Source of the DNA: Lycorma delicatula
Taxonomy: Eukaryota; Arthropoda; Insecta; Hemiptera; Fulgoridae
Length of the DNA: 64,000 bases
Assembly: GCF_047948215.1 (NCBI RefSeq)
Contig: NC_134455.1
Location: forward strand, 156,594,575 to 156,658,574
Direction: 5' to 3'
Both the position numbers and the translations under genes were made by a program. The notes beneath the pieces were generated by a model, which was not told the DNA's origin, did no database searches, and worked only from the letters and a program-made list of their open reading frames with translations. Shown here piece after piece: positions 11,858 through 24,653 of this stretch. Each line of letters starts with the position of its first letter. Position 1 is the stretch's first letter.

Positions 11858-13331
11858 AGAGTGTGCATGATGTGTACTATAAGGAGGGATAAGTATGATA
11901 AATAAAATTAAGACATAAGCAGAATACATCTTCCTGTGTGGACAGATGACAAATCAATAACTTCATTATATTTGGATTGAAGCCAATCCAAAATCAATTA
12001 TCTGTCTTGACAACATAACAAATGACTAAATACACTACTGAGATAAGGTTTACAACCAGTCAAGGACACAATAACCTCAAATAAAAAAAAAAATTAACAA
12101 ACAAAAATATTTATTCTGAAGAATTCTACCCTTATGATTAAAGTATGAATCTAAAAATAAACATGAAACTCTAAGTTTCTTAGTATCAAGCTACATGTAA
12201 CTGAAAATTTTAATCTCAACATCAAGAACAGTCTAATTCAACACCGATTCAATAGCAGCATAATAATTTGGGAAACACTACCAAAATATAGTCTTAATCA
12301 TCAATGCATTCATAACATAACTTGATACTAATATGCTCAATACGTACACCCAAGTTGAAACTATAGTAAATGCACTACATACAGTCAAACAAGAAAATAA
12401 ATTTCAGAAGTATCAGTTTCTTAGTCACAATTTATAAATAAGCAGGTGTATACCATCTATGTGCATTATAATTATCACAATAATAAAGAAACATGAGTGT
12501 TTTTAAAACTGAAAAACCTGCATAGCAGGACAAGACAGTAATGTGTATAAATACTGTACTACAGTTCTGGGTAATAAATTATTTACAAACAGTAAATGTA
12601 AAAATCTATTTATACGTATCTATAACAAAAGTTCCTCATAAAAATAACATTCAACAACCAACATATAGCAAGTGGTTACCCTACATTTCCTGTCCTTTAA
12701 GAAGAGTGTAACAGGAAATAGTGAGATTACAGGAGGTATTTACTGATAAGATAACTGCAGTAGCCTTTTTGGTCAATTCAGTTAAAATTCAAATAATTCT
12801 ACAAAGTTCAGTAGAATGCAATTATAAATTATTTAAGCAACATTAACAATCTGGATTAGTGATGTATTTTTACAAATATATAAATAAAACAACTCAGACT
12901 GTATATTTTTTGTGCTCTTTCAAGTGATAACTTACTTTAGACTACCCAATATTTCAAACAATAAGAACTATTAAATGAAAAAATATTAATCATTTTGTAT
13001 TGGACTAGGGGAAACTACAATACTGGACTCACACATGTCCGATAACCAGTTTTCTTTGCACTGGTGCCCATCTTGTGTGGAAAAACACTATTATAAATTT
13101 GTGAAACGGGGTTTTTTTTCCAGCTTGAATGTTTATTCCTACCCCAAGCTTCTTTCCTTGTACATGAATTTTTTTTCAGTGATTACCAAATTTTGTTAGG
13201 CACAATTTCTTTAATCCATCTTTTTTTATTAATACTAGGCTGACAGAATTATTTTATTAATAATAAATCAAGTAGTTTAAATTAATAGATTTCTTAAACA
13301 AGGTTTCTGCTGATAATTTTGTTTTTAATAA
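11858..13331. other. AT-rich sequence without recognised genes
   Basis: I see no open frame, RNA gene or repeat family I can name. Composition is uniformly AT-rich with short homopolymers. Confidence 0.5.
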
Positions 13332-13558
13332 AATAAAAAATAATTAAAAATTTTATATCCACCTTACCAGCAAAACAACTTAAATAATGAGCAGTTGAGT
13401 AAGAGTTGAAAAAGCATAAAAAATATATAATAATCCCTCACTAAGCCAGGTTATTTATTTTGCTTAAATAAATTATAACTGCATTCTGCACAACTTTGTA
13501 GAATTACTTGAATTTTTTGCTGGTAAGGTGGATATAAAATTTTTAATTATTTTTTATT
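13332..13558. repeat. Foldback element with perfect 44-bp inverted arms
   Basis: The left arm at 13332-13375 and the right arm at 13515-13558 are perfect reverse complements over 44 bases. The most distinctive part is ATATCCACCTTACCAGCAAA. The 139-base centre is AT-rich and non-coding. Total length is 227 bp. Size and structure fit a foldback or MITE-like element, or a palindromic rearrangement. The arm identity suggests it is young or maintained. I do not recognise the family. Confidence 0.8.
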
Positions 13559-14552
13559 CTATTAGTTTAAATTATTAAAAACATTGATTTCTGTGGTAAA
13601 TAAATACTGAAATTTTTAATTTATTATATTTTGGTAAACATTATATTTTGTTAGTAGTTTTTGAAATAAAAATTCAAAATTACAATCATGTACTGAAACC
13701 ATAATAATAATGACAGTCTAACAGCATGAACATATCACAGTACATCTGTTAAGCAACTAGCACAAACTTCTGCTAAGTCTGTCTTGCACATAAAATAAAA
13801 TTCCAGCATACATTTTTTTTTGTTTTTCTGTAAAATAAATAAGTTTGTTTACTGCTGGAGATGTGCAATAATTTTAATGTGATTAATTAATTAATTAATA
13901 CGGTTTCTGTTTTCATGAAAAACATTTCAATATACCACCACAAGTTATAGAAGTGTACGCATTTCTGAACAGATAAGTTTGTACAGTTACAATATTTAAA
14001 AATTGACTTATGACACTGCAATTTTTCTCAAATTCAAAATTTTATGGAACATTCCTCTGAAAGGATTCAAAATCATTTAAACTGTATTATTTTAAAAAAA
14101 CTCAATATTTATTATAAACACAATAATAAACCATATAAGAAGACAAGTGATTTTTTCTAGTAATAATTTTCTTAACAAGTACGTATATGTTCCATTCTGA
14201 ATAAGACATGGCGTGTAAAGAAAGCAAAATATATATCTGACACGATGGCTAATCATTAATGATTTTGTTATTGTGATATAATTCTGAACTGTATTAACAC
14301 AATAAGAATGATTGACTATTTTTCAATTTTTTTCAATGATTGACTTTATTTTCAACAAGATGGTTACGAACCATCTTCTTTTAAAATATTCATAGTGGAA
14401 GGCATTATTAACAAATAATATAAAAGAAGGAAAGAGAAGAACCAAGCTGTCAACTGGCCATACTAAAAACAAACAAAAACACCCTGAAAACAAAAACAAT
14501 ATTGCTAACAATAGATACTGTAGAATAAGAAATGTCAACATTTCAACTTTCA
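13559..14552. other. AT-rich sequence without recognised genes
   Basis: No supported feature. A short ATTAATTAATTAATTAAT palindromic run occurs near 13881. The open frame at 14323-14565 (minus) is hydrophobic, low-complexity and not recognised. Confidence 0.45.
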
Positions 14553-15430
14553 GCATCATAACCACGTTTCTAACTTGCCCTGCAAAATTTTTTTTGACCT
14601 TAATTGAGCATAACTCAAGAACAACTCAACTAGATTTCATCAAATTTTCACATGCACAACTTCAGATACACTACTACTGCACATCTAAATTTCAATGAAA
14701 TTGATCATATAAATTTTGAGATTTTCGAGCCACAAGATTTTATACATAGGCATATAAATATATAAGATGGACGAAGCAGGAGCAATATAAAATGCCAAAC
14801 AGCACAGGCGAAATGAGCTTTCAGTCCAAAATATAATTTGTTTACATCAAAAATTAATTTAAAAATCAGGAAAACATATCTGTAAATATATGTTTGGAGC
14901 TTAGCTATATGGAAGTGAAACTTGAGATGATCGGAGTACCTGAGAAGAAAATATTAGCTTTTGAAATGTGGTGCCACAGGAGAAGGTTAAAAAATAGATG
15001 GGTGGATAAAGTGACAAATTGATGAAGAAAGAAGCATTTGGAAAAATATAGTTAAAAGAAGAGAATGACTTATAGGCCACAAATTAAGGCATCCTGGAAT
15101 AGTTTCTATAATATTGGAGGGACAGGTAGAAGGGAAAAACTGTGCAGGCAGGCAAAGTTTGAAATATGTAAAACAAATTGTTAGGGATGTAGGGGGTATA
15201 CCGAAATGAAACAACTGGCACTAGATAGCGAATCTTGGAGAGCTGCATCAAACCAGTCAAATGACTGAAGACAAAAAAAATAAATATATATAAAAATAAT
15301 TATAAAAGATAACCATAATTTAAGAGAATGGTATTTTTATACTCCTCATAGCTCAAAACAAAGAAAATTAATTTCCCCCACCCGCTTGCACTATGTAACT
15401 GAAAGTAATACTGTATCTTTGTTTGAAAAG
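14553..15430 (-). repeat. Unclassified dispersed repeat, copy 2, split by a LINE insertion
   Basis: This is the inverted counterpart of 2465-2805. The block at 14553-14764 matches the second half of copy 1 (ATCTAAATTTCAATGAAATT landmark) and the block at 15291-15430 matches its first half (TACTCCTCATA and TGAAAGTAATACTGTA landmarks). Between them lies a LINE 3' end. The element was therefore resident before the LINE arrived. No coding is seen. Confidence 0.7.
14765..15290 (+). mobile_element. Non-LTR retrotransposon 3' end (5'-truncated insertion)
   Basis: In shifting frames the plus strand reads the C-terminal end of an insect LINE ORF2: text like VALYGSET near 14905, a W-C-rich segment (FEMWCHRRR-like) near 14960, IVKRRE then GHKLRHPG near 15050-15090, ILEGQVEGK near 15110, and EMKQLALDSESWRAASNQSN then D and a stop near 15205-15265. 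An A-rich tail follows. ATAAATATATA occurs at 14754-14764 and again at 15280-15290, a probable target duplication, though it is low-complexity. The 3' end and tail are intact and the 5' part is missing, as usual for dead-on-arrival LINE copies. Confidence 0.75.
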
Positions 15431-18400
15431 TAAAAAATCAGTAAACAATGAAAATATAATAAATATCACACAAACAAATTCTTACACTATTAATTTTTTT
15501 TTTTAATTTGTCACTTAACTATCCTTGCAAGTAAAACAACTGAAAGAAGCCTATGTAGAAGTTCTGGCAAAAAAAAATTATCTTACTGTTCATATCTGTA
15601 TATCTTTTTTTCATGCTATTTTCCTTAAAAATTGGAGTATACCTTATACTCTTATAATCAAAGGCAAATACTATTATTTACTGGCAGTAGAAACTTCAAA
15701 TGAAAAATATATTAAATGAACTGTTACGACTTGTTGTATTAAGAACTATATTCTTAATAATGTATTTAATAAGCATCAAATCCTAATTGATTTGCGTTCA
15801 GTACACATATGATACAGGAAGCACAATAAACTTATCATACTGCTGTCAAATACTATCCTTGAGCCTTTGACCAAGATGATTCCTGGCTTATATATTAATC
15901 TGTTAAAAAATTGAAAGGACAAGATGTGACTTATATCATGCAGACAAGACAGCACTATTGGTTTGATTCTCAGAACAGACAACTGAACTATTTTAAATCC
16001 TACGGCTAGCTGTGCCTAAAAATTTTGTTTTTTATTACTGTTACTTTGGATAAGTTTTTATTGAGTTTTAAATTTTCATTTCGTTTCTTCTTTTTTTTTT
16101 TTAAAGAAAAAACTAAAATAATAATCTGAAGGTTTAGTCAGTCAGGTAGTCTACTACTTCCTGACCTAACAACTAATGTTTTTTCATAAAACATAGCTAG
16201 AGGCTTGTATTAAAATAGCTTTATAAAAATATATCAAATAGAATAAATGAATTTCTTTTACTATTCGTGATAAGTTTCTAGTTAATATAGGTTGCTACAA
16301 CATTTTAACTGATAATTTAACTATAACTAAAATTAGTTTTTTATGCAATAGAAAATGTTTTTATAATGAATGAAAAGTTTTTTAAATTTCATACTAGATT
16401 CATTAATTTTGTAAATTTACAGCCCAATAATCTGTAATTAATTCATAATGTAAGGAACAGTCTTTCTTACAGTAATCCTGTGTTTTTTATATTAATATTT
16501 TGATACAAAACAAGTCAAAAAATTGTCAATTTTTAACCCCAATTTCACGGAAATAACAAACATATTCACAAATTAAGGAAAATTTTGTTTTCTAATAATA
16601 AATTTTCTATCAACTTTATGTCAAATACAATTCATATAAAATTCAACTTGCAAAACATAATTCACGCATACAGAGGGAGAAATTATAGTTGGTTTTCTTG
16701 TGAATCTTTGCATCCATGAAATCCTTTTTTCTTTAGTTATACGTTAAATAATAATTTTAATGAATCTTGAAACCACCAATTCTATAAAGATTGCTTGGTA
16801 AAAACTTATATTAGCAATTTAAGCCCTCCCTTGGAATTGCATTATCAGCTAAACAGTTAAAATAGTTGTCACATTTTCATAGAATAATAGTGTAATATCT
16901 TGCTATCATGGTGAAAGCAATTAGCAGTATTAATATCTGACAATATAAAAGATTTTTTTCTTCTGATATATGGTTAAGGGTTGTGAAAGGAAAATAAAAT
17001 ATTAGAAAATTAATAACATAAAAATATGAAATCATTACTTTTCCAGTAAAGTTAAATGTACAGTTTATAAATATAAACATATATACACTTGTAATTGTGT
17101 AATATTGTAGGAGACTGACATTATATATGAAAGAATTAATAATAACTGACCTCCACTATTGAGGTTGGCTAACTTTATGGTGAAATATCATCTCTGTTTT
17201 TTCATTTGAAATACTGAGGGCTTAAATCAGTCACGTTTAGCATTAGTTTCTTTGACAAGAAAGTCCAAGCGTCATAGAATAAAAAACTAAATAATTATTT
17301 TAACATTTTTATTTAATAATGGCTAATATGTACTGTATATTGAAAAAGTAATTATTATAAGAAATAATCAAACTTCATTTGCTTTTTAAAGTTTAATTTT
17401 TATACCATCAAATTCAATTACTGTTTTATAAATTAACATATTTTTCCATAATTCGTCACTTAAGTCACTAACAACTGTTTAATGCACCTCTTTTTAGTGC
17501 ATTGTTAATTTTGTTTTCTATAACTGCAACTTTTTCAGCTACTTCACTTTCAGTATTTTAAGGAGTTTCAGACTTCCTTAAATAAATGCAATTAAACTTA
17601 TCATAAATTTCATTCACATTAATTTTACAAATTAAATTTATCTTTATTCACAAAGTACTTTTTATATAAATTAAAAACTTAACAGAAATATTGACAAAGC
17701 TTATTTATACAAGTTTTAAACACTATACTGGGTCAAGAAGCAATAAGAAGAAACAAGTAAGAAGAGAGAATTTATACTAAACACATGGTCACTCTGAACA
17801 GAAGGAATTCTTTATTCAGGTGTAAAAAAATCAACATTATGCAGAAAGTAAGTGAATTACTAGATTAAGCATATACAAGTTTGTTATAATTTTTTCGTCA
17901 ATGGTCATCACCAGCTGTATTACTTATTACATGAGATCTGAGTCTATCAAATTGATATTACTTAAAGAAAAATATTGGAATAAACATTTTTTGGCAATGA
18001 ATCACCATAGATAGCTATTTAAAAGACAATACTCTACAGATCTATATAGCTGTACAGTATTCATCAACTTATTTCTTTTCTCCACTTTATAGATATCCAT
18101 CTTTTTATAAATATTTTACACGGATTTAAAATTTCTGTAAAGATTAATCTGGAACTTAAATAATCATCCCTTTTGATGAATTTTTTTATAAAGAGGTTCC
18201 AGATTTTAGAAAGTTTTCACTGTACCAGGTAAGGGAATTTAAGGGATTTCTCTTTTAATTACTTGGAAAATCTTTTTTTTTTTTTAATTTTAATAGATGA
18301 ATATGAGTTGTTACTGTCCAAAAAATAGGAAAAATTTAATGTATGTAAATTTGATAAAATGTTATCATTACAAAAAAAAATCCAATAATTATGCAGATTA

Positions 18401-21335
18401 TTAAGAATTATGAAGGAATGGAGAATATCACATAACGGCTGATGATAAAATAAAGAAAAACTGTATTACCAACAATTTTTTTTTAATTCTACTTTACAGG
18501 GAAATCAACCAAAGAAATTACTGTCACCTGAAAAATACAAACAAAAAAATTTCAAAATATAAGAGAATTGAAAAAAAAACAAATCATTTAATTTGTTTGG
18601 AGACAAGTTATAATTTGTGTTGCTATTGCATGTTGCATAATTCATTTTGTTGGGACATTGCAGGATAGGATATATTTTTACCGAAAATCATCAGTTGTTG
18701 GGCTAGTATAAGTTATTACACATAACAAGAAAAAATCTCCCTAAAAGCCAAGGTTGGAAAATATATCAGTATTCTATGACCTTATGTACAATGGAAATAA
18801 ACCATTCTGATACAGATTTACAAAACATGATCAAATGATCTTCAAATTTAAATACGGCTATCACAATGTTCATCCAATTATTCAATTTACATTAAAATTA
18901 AATAAAAATAATTATGTGATGTCATTAAGTCTACATATTATAATAATAATAAGTACTGTAATGACACAATACAAACATTTATATGGAACATTTTGTTTAA
19001 CAAGAATAATGAAATTAATTTATCAGTGAGTAAAAAAAAAAAACAATATATGAAAAAAGTTGTAAGAATACATGATTTGGCGTTTAAAAAGTAAGAGCCA
19101 ATCCCAATACTTGATTGATAGATATAAAAAAGATAAAAGAAAAAATTAAGAATAGTAATAACATCAAGTTTCACAAAACTATTTTTTGAAAAATTGATCA
19201 CTATATTTTAATGAACTAGCTGCCCCACTAATGCCTACTATTAGTTCCCTAATCTATTTTTAACTCCACCACAATTCCCCTACTCTTTTTATATCCCTCT
19301 TCCTATTTAAAAGAGATTAATGTTTTATTTTGTTTAGTTTCACAACATTTAACAAAGAGAGGCATATGTGTACATATTCAGGCTACTGTAAATGAGATAA
19401 CATCTATCTCTCTGTATGTATTTATAATTACATAAATAAAAATTTAAAGGCACAGTTAACAAAAATACTCTTCCCTATTATTTAAAAGCAAATTTCAATG
19501 GATTATGCCTAAAAAAAATTTTGTTCATTTAAAAATAAAAATTACCTGACTATTTTGAGAATATATTCTCAATATAGAACTATATTGAGAATCCAAGAAA
19601 ACAGTGTGTCCTATTTTTGAAACATACTCTACATCAAAGAAAGCACAATAAGCTAGACAATATAACATAAACAAATAGTAAAGACTTTATTTACGTTCAT
19701 CGTCTTGGGGAAATGAAAAACTGAACACAGAAATTTATTTGATTTCATTAAACATGTATAAAAATAATAAACTAGTTTTACTTAAAATAACACACTGGCG
19801 CTCCTTTAACAAAGTACTGAAAAAAGAATGATGTATTTCTTCATGGATAAAACTAGTTAGGTAAAATTTCTATGGAGATTCTATATATTTATACGGAAAA
19901 GCTAGACAAATTTAGAAAATTGCTTTACTAATTTAATTAAACAACTAAGAGAAAAGAAAAAATCAAATGATGTCAATATGTGACACTTCATGCAATAAAA
20001 GAGGAACAGAAAGATAAAATAACAAAATAATTATATCTCTGCATGATTTTTTCCCCATAAATATATTTGGTAGATTAATGTATTTCTTAAGCTTTACAGT
20101 GAAACAAAATGATAAATCCTAGATAAAAATGGTGAATAATCAGAAGTGAGAAAATTTAATTTGAGTAAATTATAAAAAAAACTTTTATTCAAGATATGTT
20201 TTTGTACGTCCAAGAAAAAATTTAGATGGCCATTAGTTTCTTTTCTACTAAACTCAAATAAATTAAATCAATTTTTTCACTATTTACATTACACTAAAAA
20301 ACAAAAAGGGAAAATTCAAAACTTCTAAAATTACATCAATTAAGTCCAAGTTTCTAACAGATTAATAGATAAATTCTGTAGAACAATTCCTTTATATACT
20401 CTCAATACCATGATGATTCAACTATTTTGTACAGGCAGCTGTCTGGTTTGGTAAATAATTGTAAAAGAATCGCATACTCATCTAGCATCAAATTTGAAAT
20501 TTTTAAATTGATTATGGAAAAAACGGCAACCTTGGATTATTACTTTGTACTTACAAGAAGGATACCAGTTTAGCTTCTTTAGCTATAGTTACTATATGTG
20601 AAACTTATTATGACCAATGTTTATAAAAGTGCTGAAGGACTGTTAAGATGTAAAACAAATAAATAATGTTCAAAAAATAACGTCTTAGTATTTTAAGTTC
20701 TGATATTTTTCTTAGAATTGCAAAATTGTATGGACAATTTTAAATAGGAGATTTAAAAAACAACATAAGAGCTCTAAGGTTTAAAGAAAGAACTGCTATG
20801 GACACTCATTTGTGGATAATACATTTATCATTAGTAATCTGAAACGTGTTCGCTGCAGTGTATATTCATTGATCTACCAGTCTTTTGATAAGGTTCATTA
20901 CTAACTTTTGACAATAGTAGGCATCTGGCAGGGAGAAGGTAAATTCTTTTCTTTCTCTTTGTTGTTAAAGTGATCATGGTAGTATGTGAAGATAATGCAG
21001 ATGTGTTTCATAAGTTGATCAAGAAGAACAGCGGATGAGACATGATATTTGTAAACAAAAAAGAAATGAAAGTTGGACGTGAAATCTTAACAAATCAGTC
21101 AGGTAATCATAAAATTGGTCAGGGAATAAAAATTTCTTTGTGTTATATTGATGATGGATAAGATGAATGCAATATTTTTAATAAAACTGGGAAAGGAAGA
21201 GCAATTACTAAGATGTTGTACTATTTTTAACAAAAATTTTAATTTGGAAATTAGGGCTGATACCTATGATGGTTTGACTGTTTGGTATGTTAATAAAAGC
21301 TAGTATCACATATAGTTCAGAAGTTTAGACTTTTA
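15431..21335. other. Long AT-rich stretch without recognised genes
   Basis: Nearly 6 kb with no recognisable coding. The open frames at 15525-15719, 15776-15982, 16877-17080 and 18835-19201 are short and low-complexity. A 12-bp perfect inverted repeat with a 2-base spacer (TTCTCAATATAG arms) sits at 19566-19591. CpG is rare: I counted 8 between 16001 and 17400. It may be intron or intergenic DNA. Confidence 0.5.
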
Positions 21336-21665
21336 ACCCAAAACATGACTCTATAGAAATGTCTTTTAGAGGAGGTGTTGCCTTAAGAGTAATGGATTGT
21401 TTTAGAAATGAGATATATAAAGTAGAGCTGATGTGATGAACCGAGTTAAAGTCAGAATTGGACCAAATTCAAGAATGGCAGTTACTATGTTATGGCCACT
21501 TAGAAAGAAAATCTGATGATAGAATTCCAAGTAAGGCTTCAGCATGGAACAATGGCAGAAAAAATATGAAATACCTGGAACAGATAACGGATGGTTGAAT
21601 CATAATCATAGCCATGAAACTACAAGAGTCAAAAAATAAGGATTTTTTGTAGGCGGTAGATGGTT
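21336..21665 (+). mobile_element. LINE ORF2 C-terminal relic
   Basis: Across frameshifts the plus strand reads MSFRGGVALRVMDCFRNEIY, then a short gap, then ELDQIQEWQLLCYGHLERKS followed by DDRIPSKA. This is the typical C-terminal end of insect non-LTR retrotransposon ORF2, where the usual text is RFLR..G..R.D..RN..I and later L.WYGH..RM..DR.PK.A. The copy is short and frame-broken. The family differs from the LINE 3' end at 14.8-15.3 kb. Only this C-terminal piece is recognisable, and the 450 bases before it may be more of the same element. Confidence 0.5.
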
Positions 21666-22132
21666 TATAATGAATGTATGCAGCAAATAAATAATTGAAT
21701 GAGATTTTTTTTATCAAATTTCACTGTCTGCTTAGCAAAAAAAGAAAACAGTCATACTGTGATGCTTACTGAAAATTAAATGGAAGGCCAATAGGGAGAA
21801 GAATAAAATTTAATGGAGAGCATTTAAATTTAAATATATATAAAACAGTTTGTCAATTTTGGCAACCTAAAATTTATCCTAGGCTCATATAATTATTTTG
21901 TAGTTTATCAAAGTAAGAAGCCCTGTAAATAAATATACTGCATACTTTTCATACATAGATTATGATCCTTATTACAAGGGCTTTTTTTTTAAATCTTTGA
22001 TAGTGCATTTAAGTAAACAACAGACAGGCAGGAACCAGGTCGTGCATCATGCAACTGCACCCCCCTCCACCACAATCTCTACCATTGCTGGCTTCATTGC
22101 ATCAGTCCGAGTCAAACTACAAGTAATTGAAC
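21666..22132. other. AT-rich spacer and mariner leader
   Basis: No gene. The last 110 bases are less AT-rich and probably belong to the 5' untranslated leader of the mariner element that follows. A clear terminal inverted repeat was not found. Confidence 0.4.
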
Positions 22133-23191
22133 ATGGCCGCTAGGATCGATACTCCCACCAAGTGTGAGTTGTGAAGTGCGATATGTTTTCTGTAAGCAGA
22201 AGGATGTAGCACTGCTGAATTCCATCACTGAATGAGCCTAGTGTATGGTGAAAACTTTATGAGTGATGGTTGTATACAGGAATGGTGAAGAAAATTTAAA
22301 GAAGGGCAGACGACCATGATGAAGGTGGGCAAGGACGCAAGTCTGTCGCTACTTATGCCTGGTTGAGTGTGTTGATGATTTTATCCATGACAAACGGAGG
22401 TTTACGATAAGTGAACTTCCTGCAGAAATCCCAGAAGTTTCAAGATCTTCTCTGTACACAATTGTGACTAATGACTTAGGATACTGAAAACTGTGTGCAT
22501 GTTGGGACCCAAAAATGTTAAGTGATTATCACAAAATGTAATGAATGGCGCCAGCCTTAATGTTTCTCACACATTAGGATAATGAGAGGGAAGAGTTTTT
22601 GAAGTCTTATCATTACTGGTGATGAGAGACTTGGATCCACTATGACAATCCAGAAACCAATGAAGAGTTTAAGCAGTGGATGCACAATTCTTCTCCAAAC
22701 AAGCTGAAAAAGTTCAAACAGAAACTGAGCAACAGGAAAACAATGGCTATAGTTTTTTGGGATTATAAAGGTGTCTTGGTGGACTTTATGGAGCAGAGAA
22801 CAATAACAAAGGAAGTTTATTGTGAATCTTTATGTCACTTCCGCAGTGTGATCCAGAACAGACAAAGAGACACGCTTTTGTCTGGCGTGGTTTGATCCAA
22901 GAAAATGCACAACTGCACTGTGCCAACATGATGCAAGACCTTCTCAAACAATTGAACTGGGAAGTTTTCGACCATCCACCATATAGTCCAGATCCAGTAG
23001 CTAGCGATTTTCACTTCTTTCAAGAATTGAAGGCATGGTTGGGGGGACAACACTTTACCACCAATCAAGAACTTCAGGAGGTTGTCAAAACTTACCTCAC
23101 TGGCGGCAAACTTCTCTGAAAAGGGAATTGGAAAGCTGGTGTCACGATATGACAAATGACTCAATCTTTTGGGGATTACGTAGAAAAATAA
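22133..23191 (+). pseudogene. Mariner transposase pseudogene, near full length
   Basis: The reading starts at an intact ATG at 22133 (MAARIDTPTKCEL) and runs, with several frameshifts, to GDYVEK and a stop at 23189-23191. Its 1059 bases are the usual length for a mariner transposase of about 350 residues. Recognisable blocks are MSDGCI, DEGGQGRKSV, FTISELPAEIPEVSRSSLY, ITGDE (first catalytic Asp, kept), NKLKKFKQKLSNRKTMAIVF, VDFMEQ, the block around the second catalytic Asp where HDNA has become QENA, and FDHPPYSPDPVASDFHFF with the third Asp kept (DD34D spacing). Frameshifts, at least one stop, and loss of the second Asp make it inactive. The family is an irritans-like mariner by resemblance only. 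Confidence 0.88.
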
Positions 23192-23770
23192 GGTAGATAC
23201 CACTCAACTTTTAATAATAAAATCATTCTGTTATGTCATTGTCTTTTTTTCTTTTTTTTAATAGCCTATCAGAGGTTGAAAAAAAACAGTCCTCAATTTA
23301 CATAATAACAGAAAATAAATTATGTGTATTCTAAAAAAATAAGTCAAATAGGTATATTTTTTATTTGTAACAATTTTTAATAAATAAAAATGATGTTAAT
23401 AGTTAATATGTAACCCAGAATTACATCACTGCTAATCCAAATATGGTTGAATATTTCATTTTTACAAACAATACACTCATTTTTCAATTTCACAAACACC
23501 AATCTTTCATCAAAAGATCTACTCTCAGAGAATCATCAACTACATTTTAGTACAATATATAATATTGATGGTGTAATGTAAAAGATCTTTCATCATCACA
23601 TAAGAAAACTTTAACAAATTACATTTATGCAGTAAAGCTGGTACACCTAAACAATGTAATCAACTGCATAAAACATCTTATAAAATAATTAATTATATAA
23701 CCTCAAAATTTTCCTAATGTGTATGTTGCAATTTGTTCAACTAGTGAACAATAAGCAACCTCCCATGGCC
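23192..23770. other. AT-rich spacer
   Basis: The first 30-40 bases are probably the mariner 3' flank. The remainder holds nothing recognised. Text such as TTTTCCTA near 23707 could be a decayed SINE tail. Confidence 0.4.
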
Positions 23771-24040
23771 CAATCAGATGAAGATGATGTATGACATATA
23801 AATAGGTGTAGTCTGGTACAGACCCAGGCCACATATTCTTTATACGAGTGGTTAATTGAACCTTAACACCAAAGTACACCAGTATCCACCATCTAGAATT
23901 CAAATCCATATAAATGTAACATACTTTTACTCGTAAAGTTTATGTAAAGTATTTTTACTTGTGTTTGAACCTCAGAACCTTCAACTTTGAAAATCAGCTG
24001 TTGAACAGCTAATTTGCGATGAATTAACTGCACTAGAACA
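23771..24040 (-). mobile_element. tRNA-derived SINE (family 2), diverged copy with head
   Basis: This is the reverse-strand counterpart of the copy at 11643-11842. Shared landmarks on the plus strand are GTAGTCTGGTACAG, GTGGTTAATTGAA, CACCAAAGTACACC, then TATCCACCATCTAGAATTCA and AATCCATATAAA. To the right is a diverged tRNA-like head: text corresponding to a B box (GTTTGAACCTCAGAAC region) and to an A box (CACTAGAAC), both read on the minus strand. The copy is old, and its tail end at the left is poorly conserved. It shows that the full element has a Pol III-type promoter head that the first copy lost. Confidence 0.75.
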
Positions 24041-24653
24041 GCGGAATGAGCTAAACTACTTTAAAATAAGGAAAAAAATTAAAACTAATCTCTTGAACAG
24101 TAAGTTACATATAAGTCATTTTGGGTCTGCTAATTTAAAGGGTACATTCTCTAACAAACCAGAATATAATGTATTAGACTACACCAGAACCTCAAATTTA
24201 CATATAGTGTGCAATGTGCGTTTTATAAAAAATAACTTTTTAATGTACATATGAGTATTGTTTCCCCTTTATAATTACATCTATGAAAAATGTAGAAATT
24301 CTTAACACAGCGAGGTAATCAATTGTTTTATATCACAATTACCAAACAGTAGAATTTTAAATATAACTGATTAGGGCTAAAATCAAAAATTAAATTTAAT
24401 ATTGGCTCCTGACGTCATTGACAGTAAAAATGCACGAACAGTCTAACTTAAGGATAGAACACAGCATCCTGATGGTACAAGCCAATTCTAAATGATGGAC
24501 TCAATTTAGTAACTCTATATTGTATCTAACTGATCTATGTAGTAGCTGAGAGGGTAGGTCCAAAAATTTTGAATAACATTAATAAAGGGCATGTAGTTGC
24601 GTAAATGACTGCTAGAGTGCTCACGCTACCATTACATGTCATTTGTGAGTAAG
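24041..24653. other. AT-rich spacer
   Basis: No recognised feature except that the last 100 bases probably form the leader of the Tc1/mariner-like element that follows. Confidence 0.4.
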
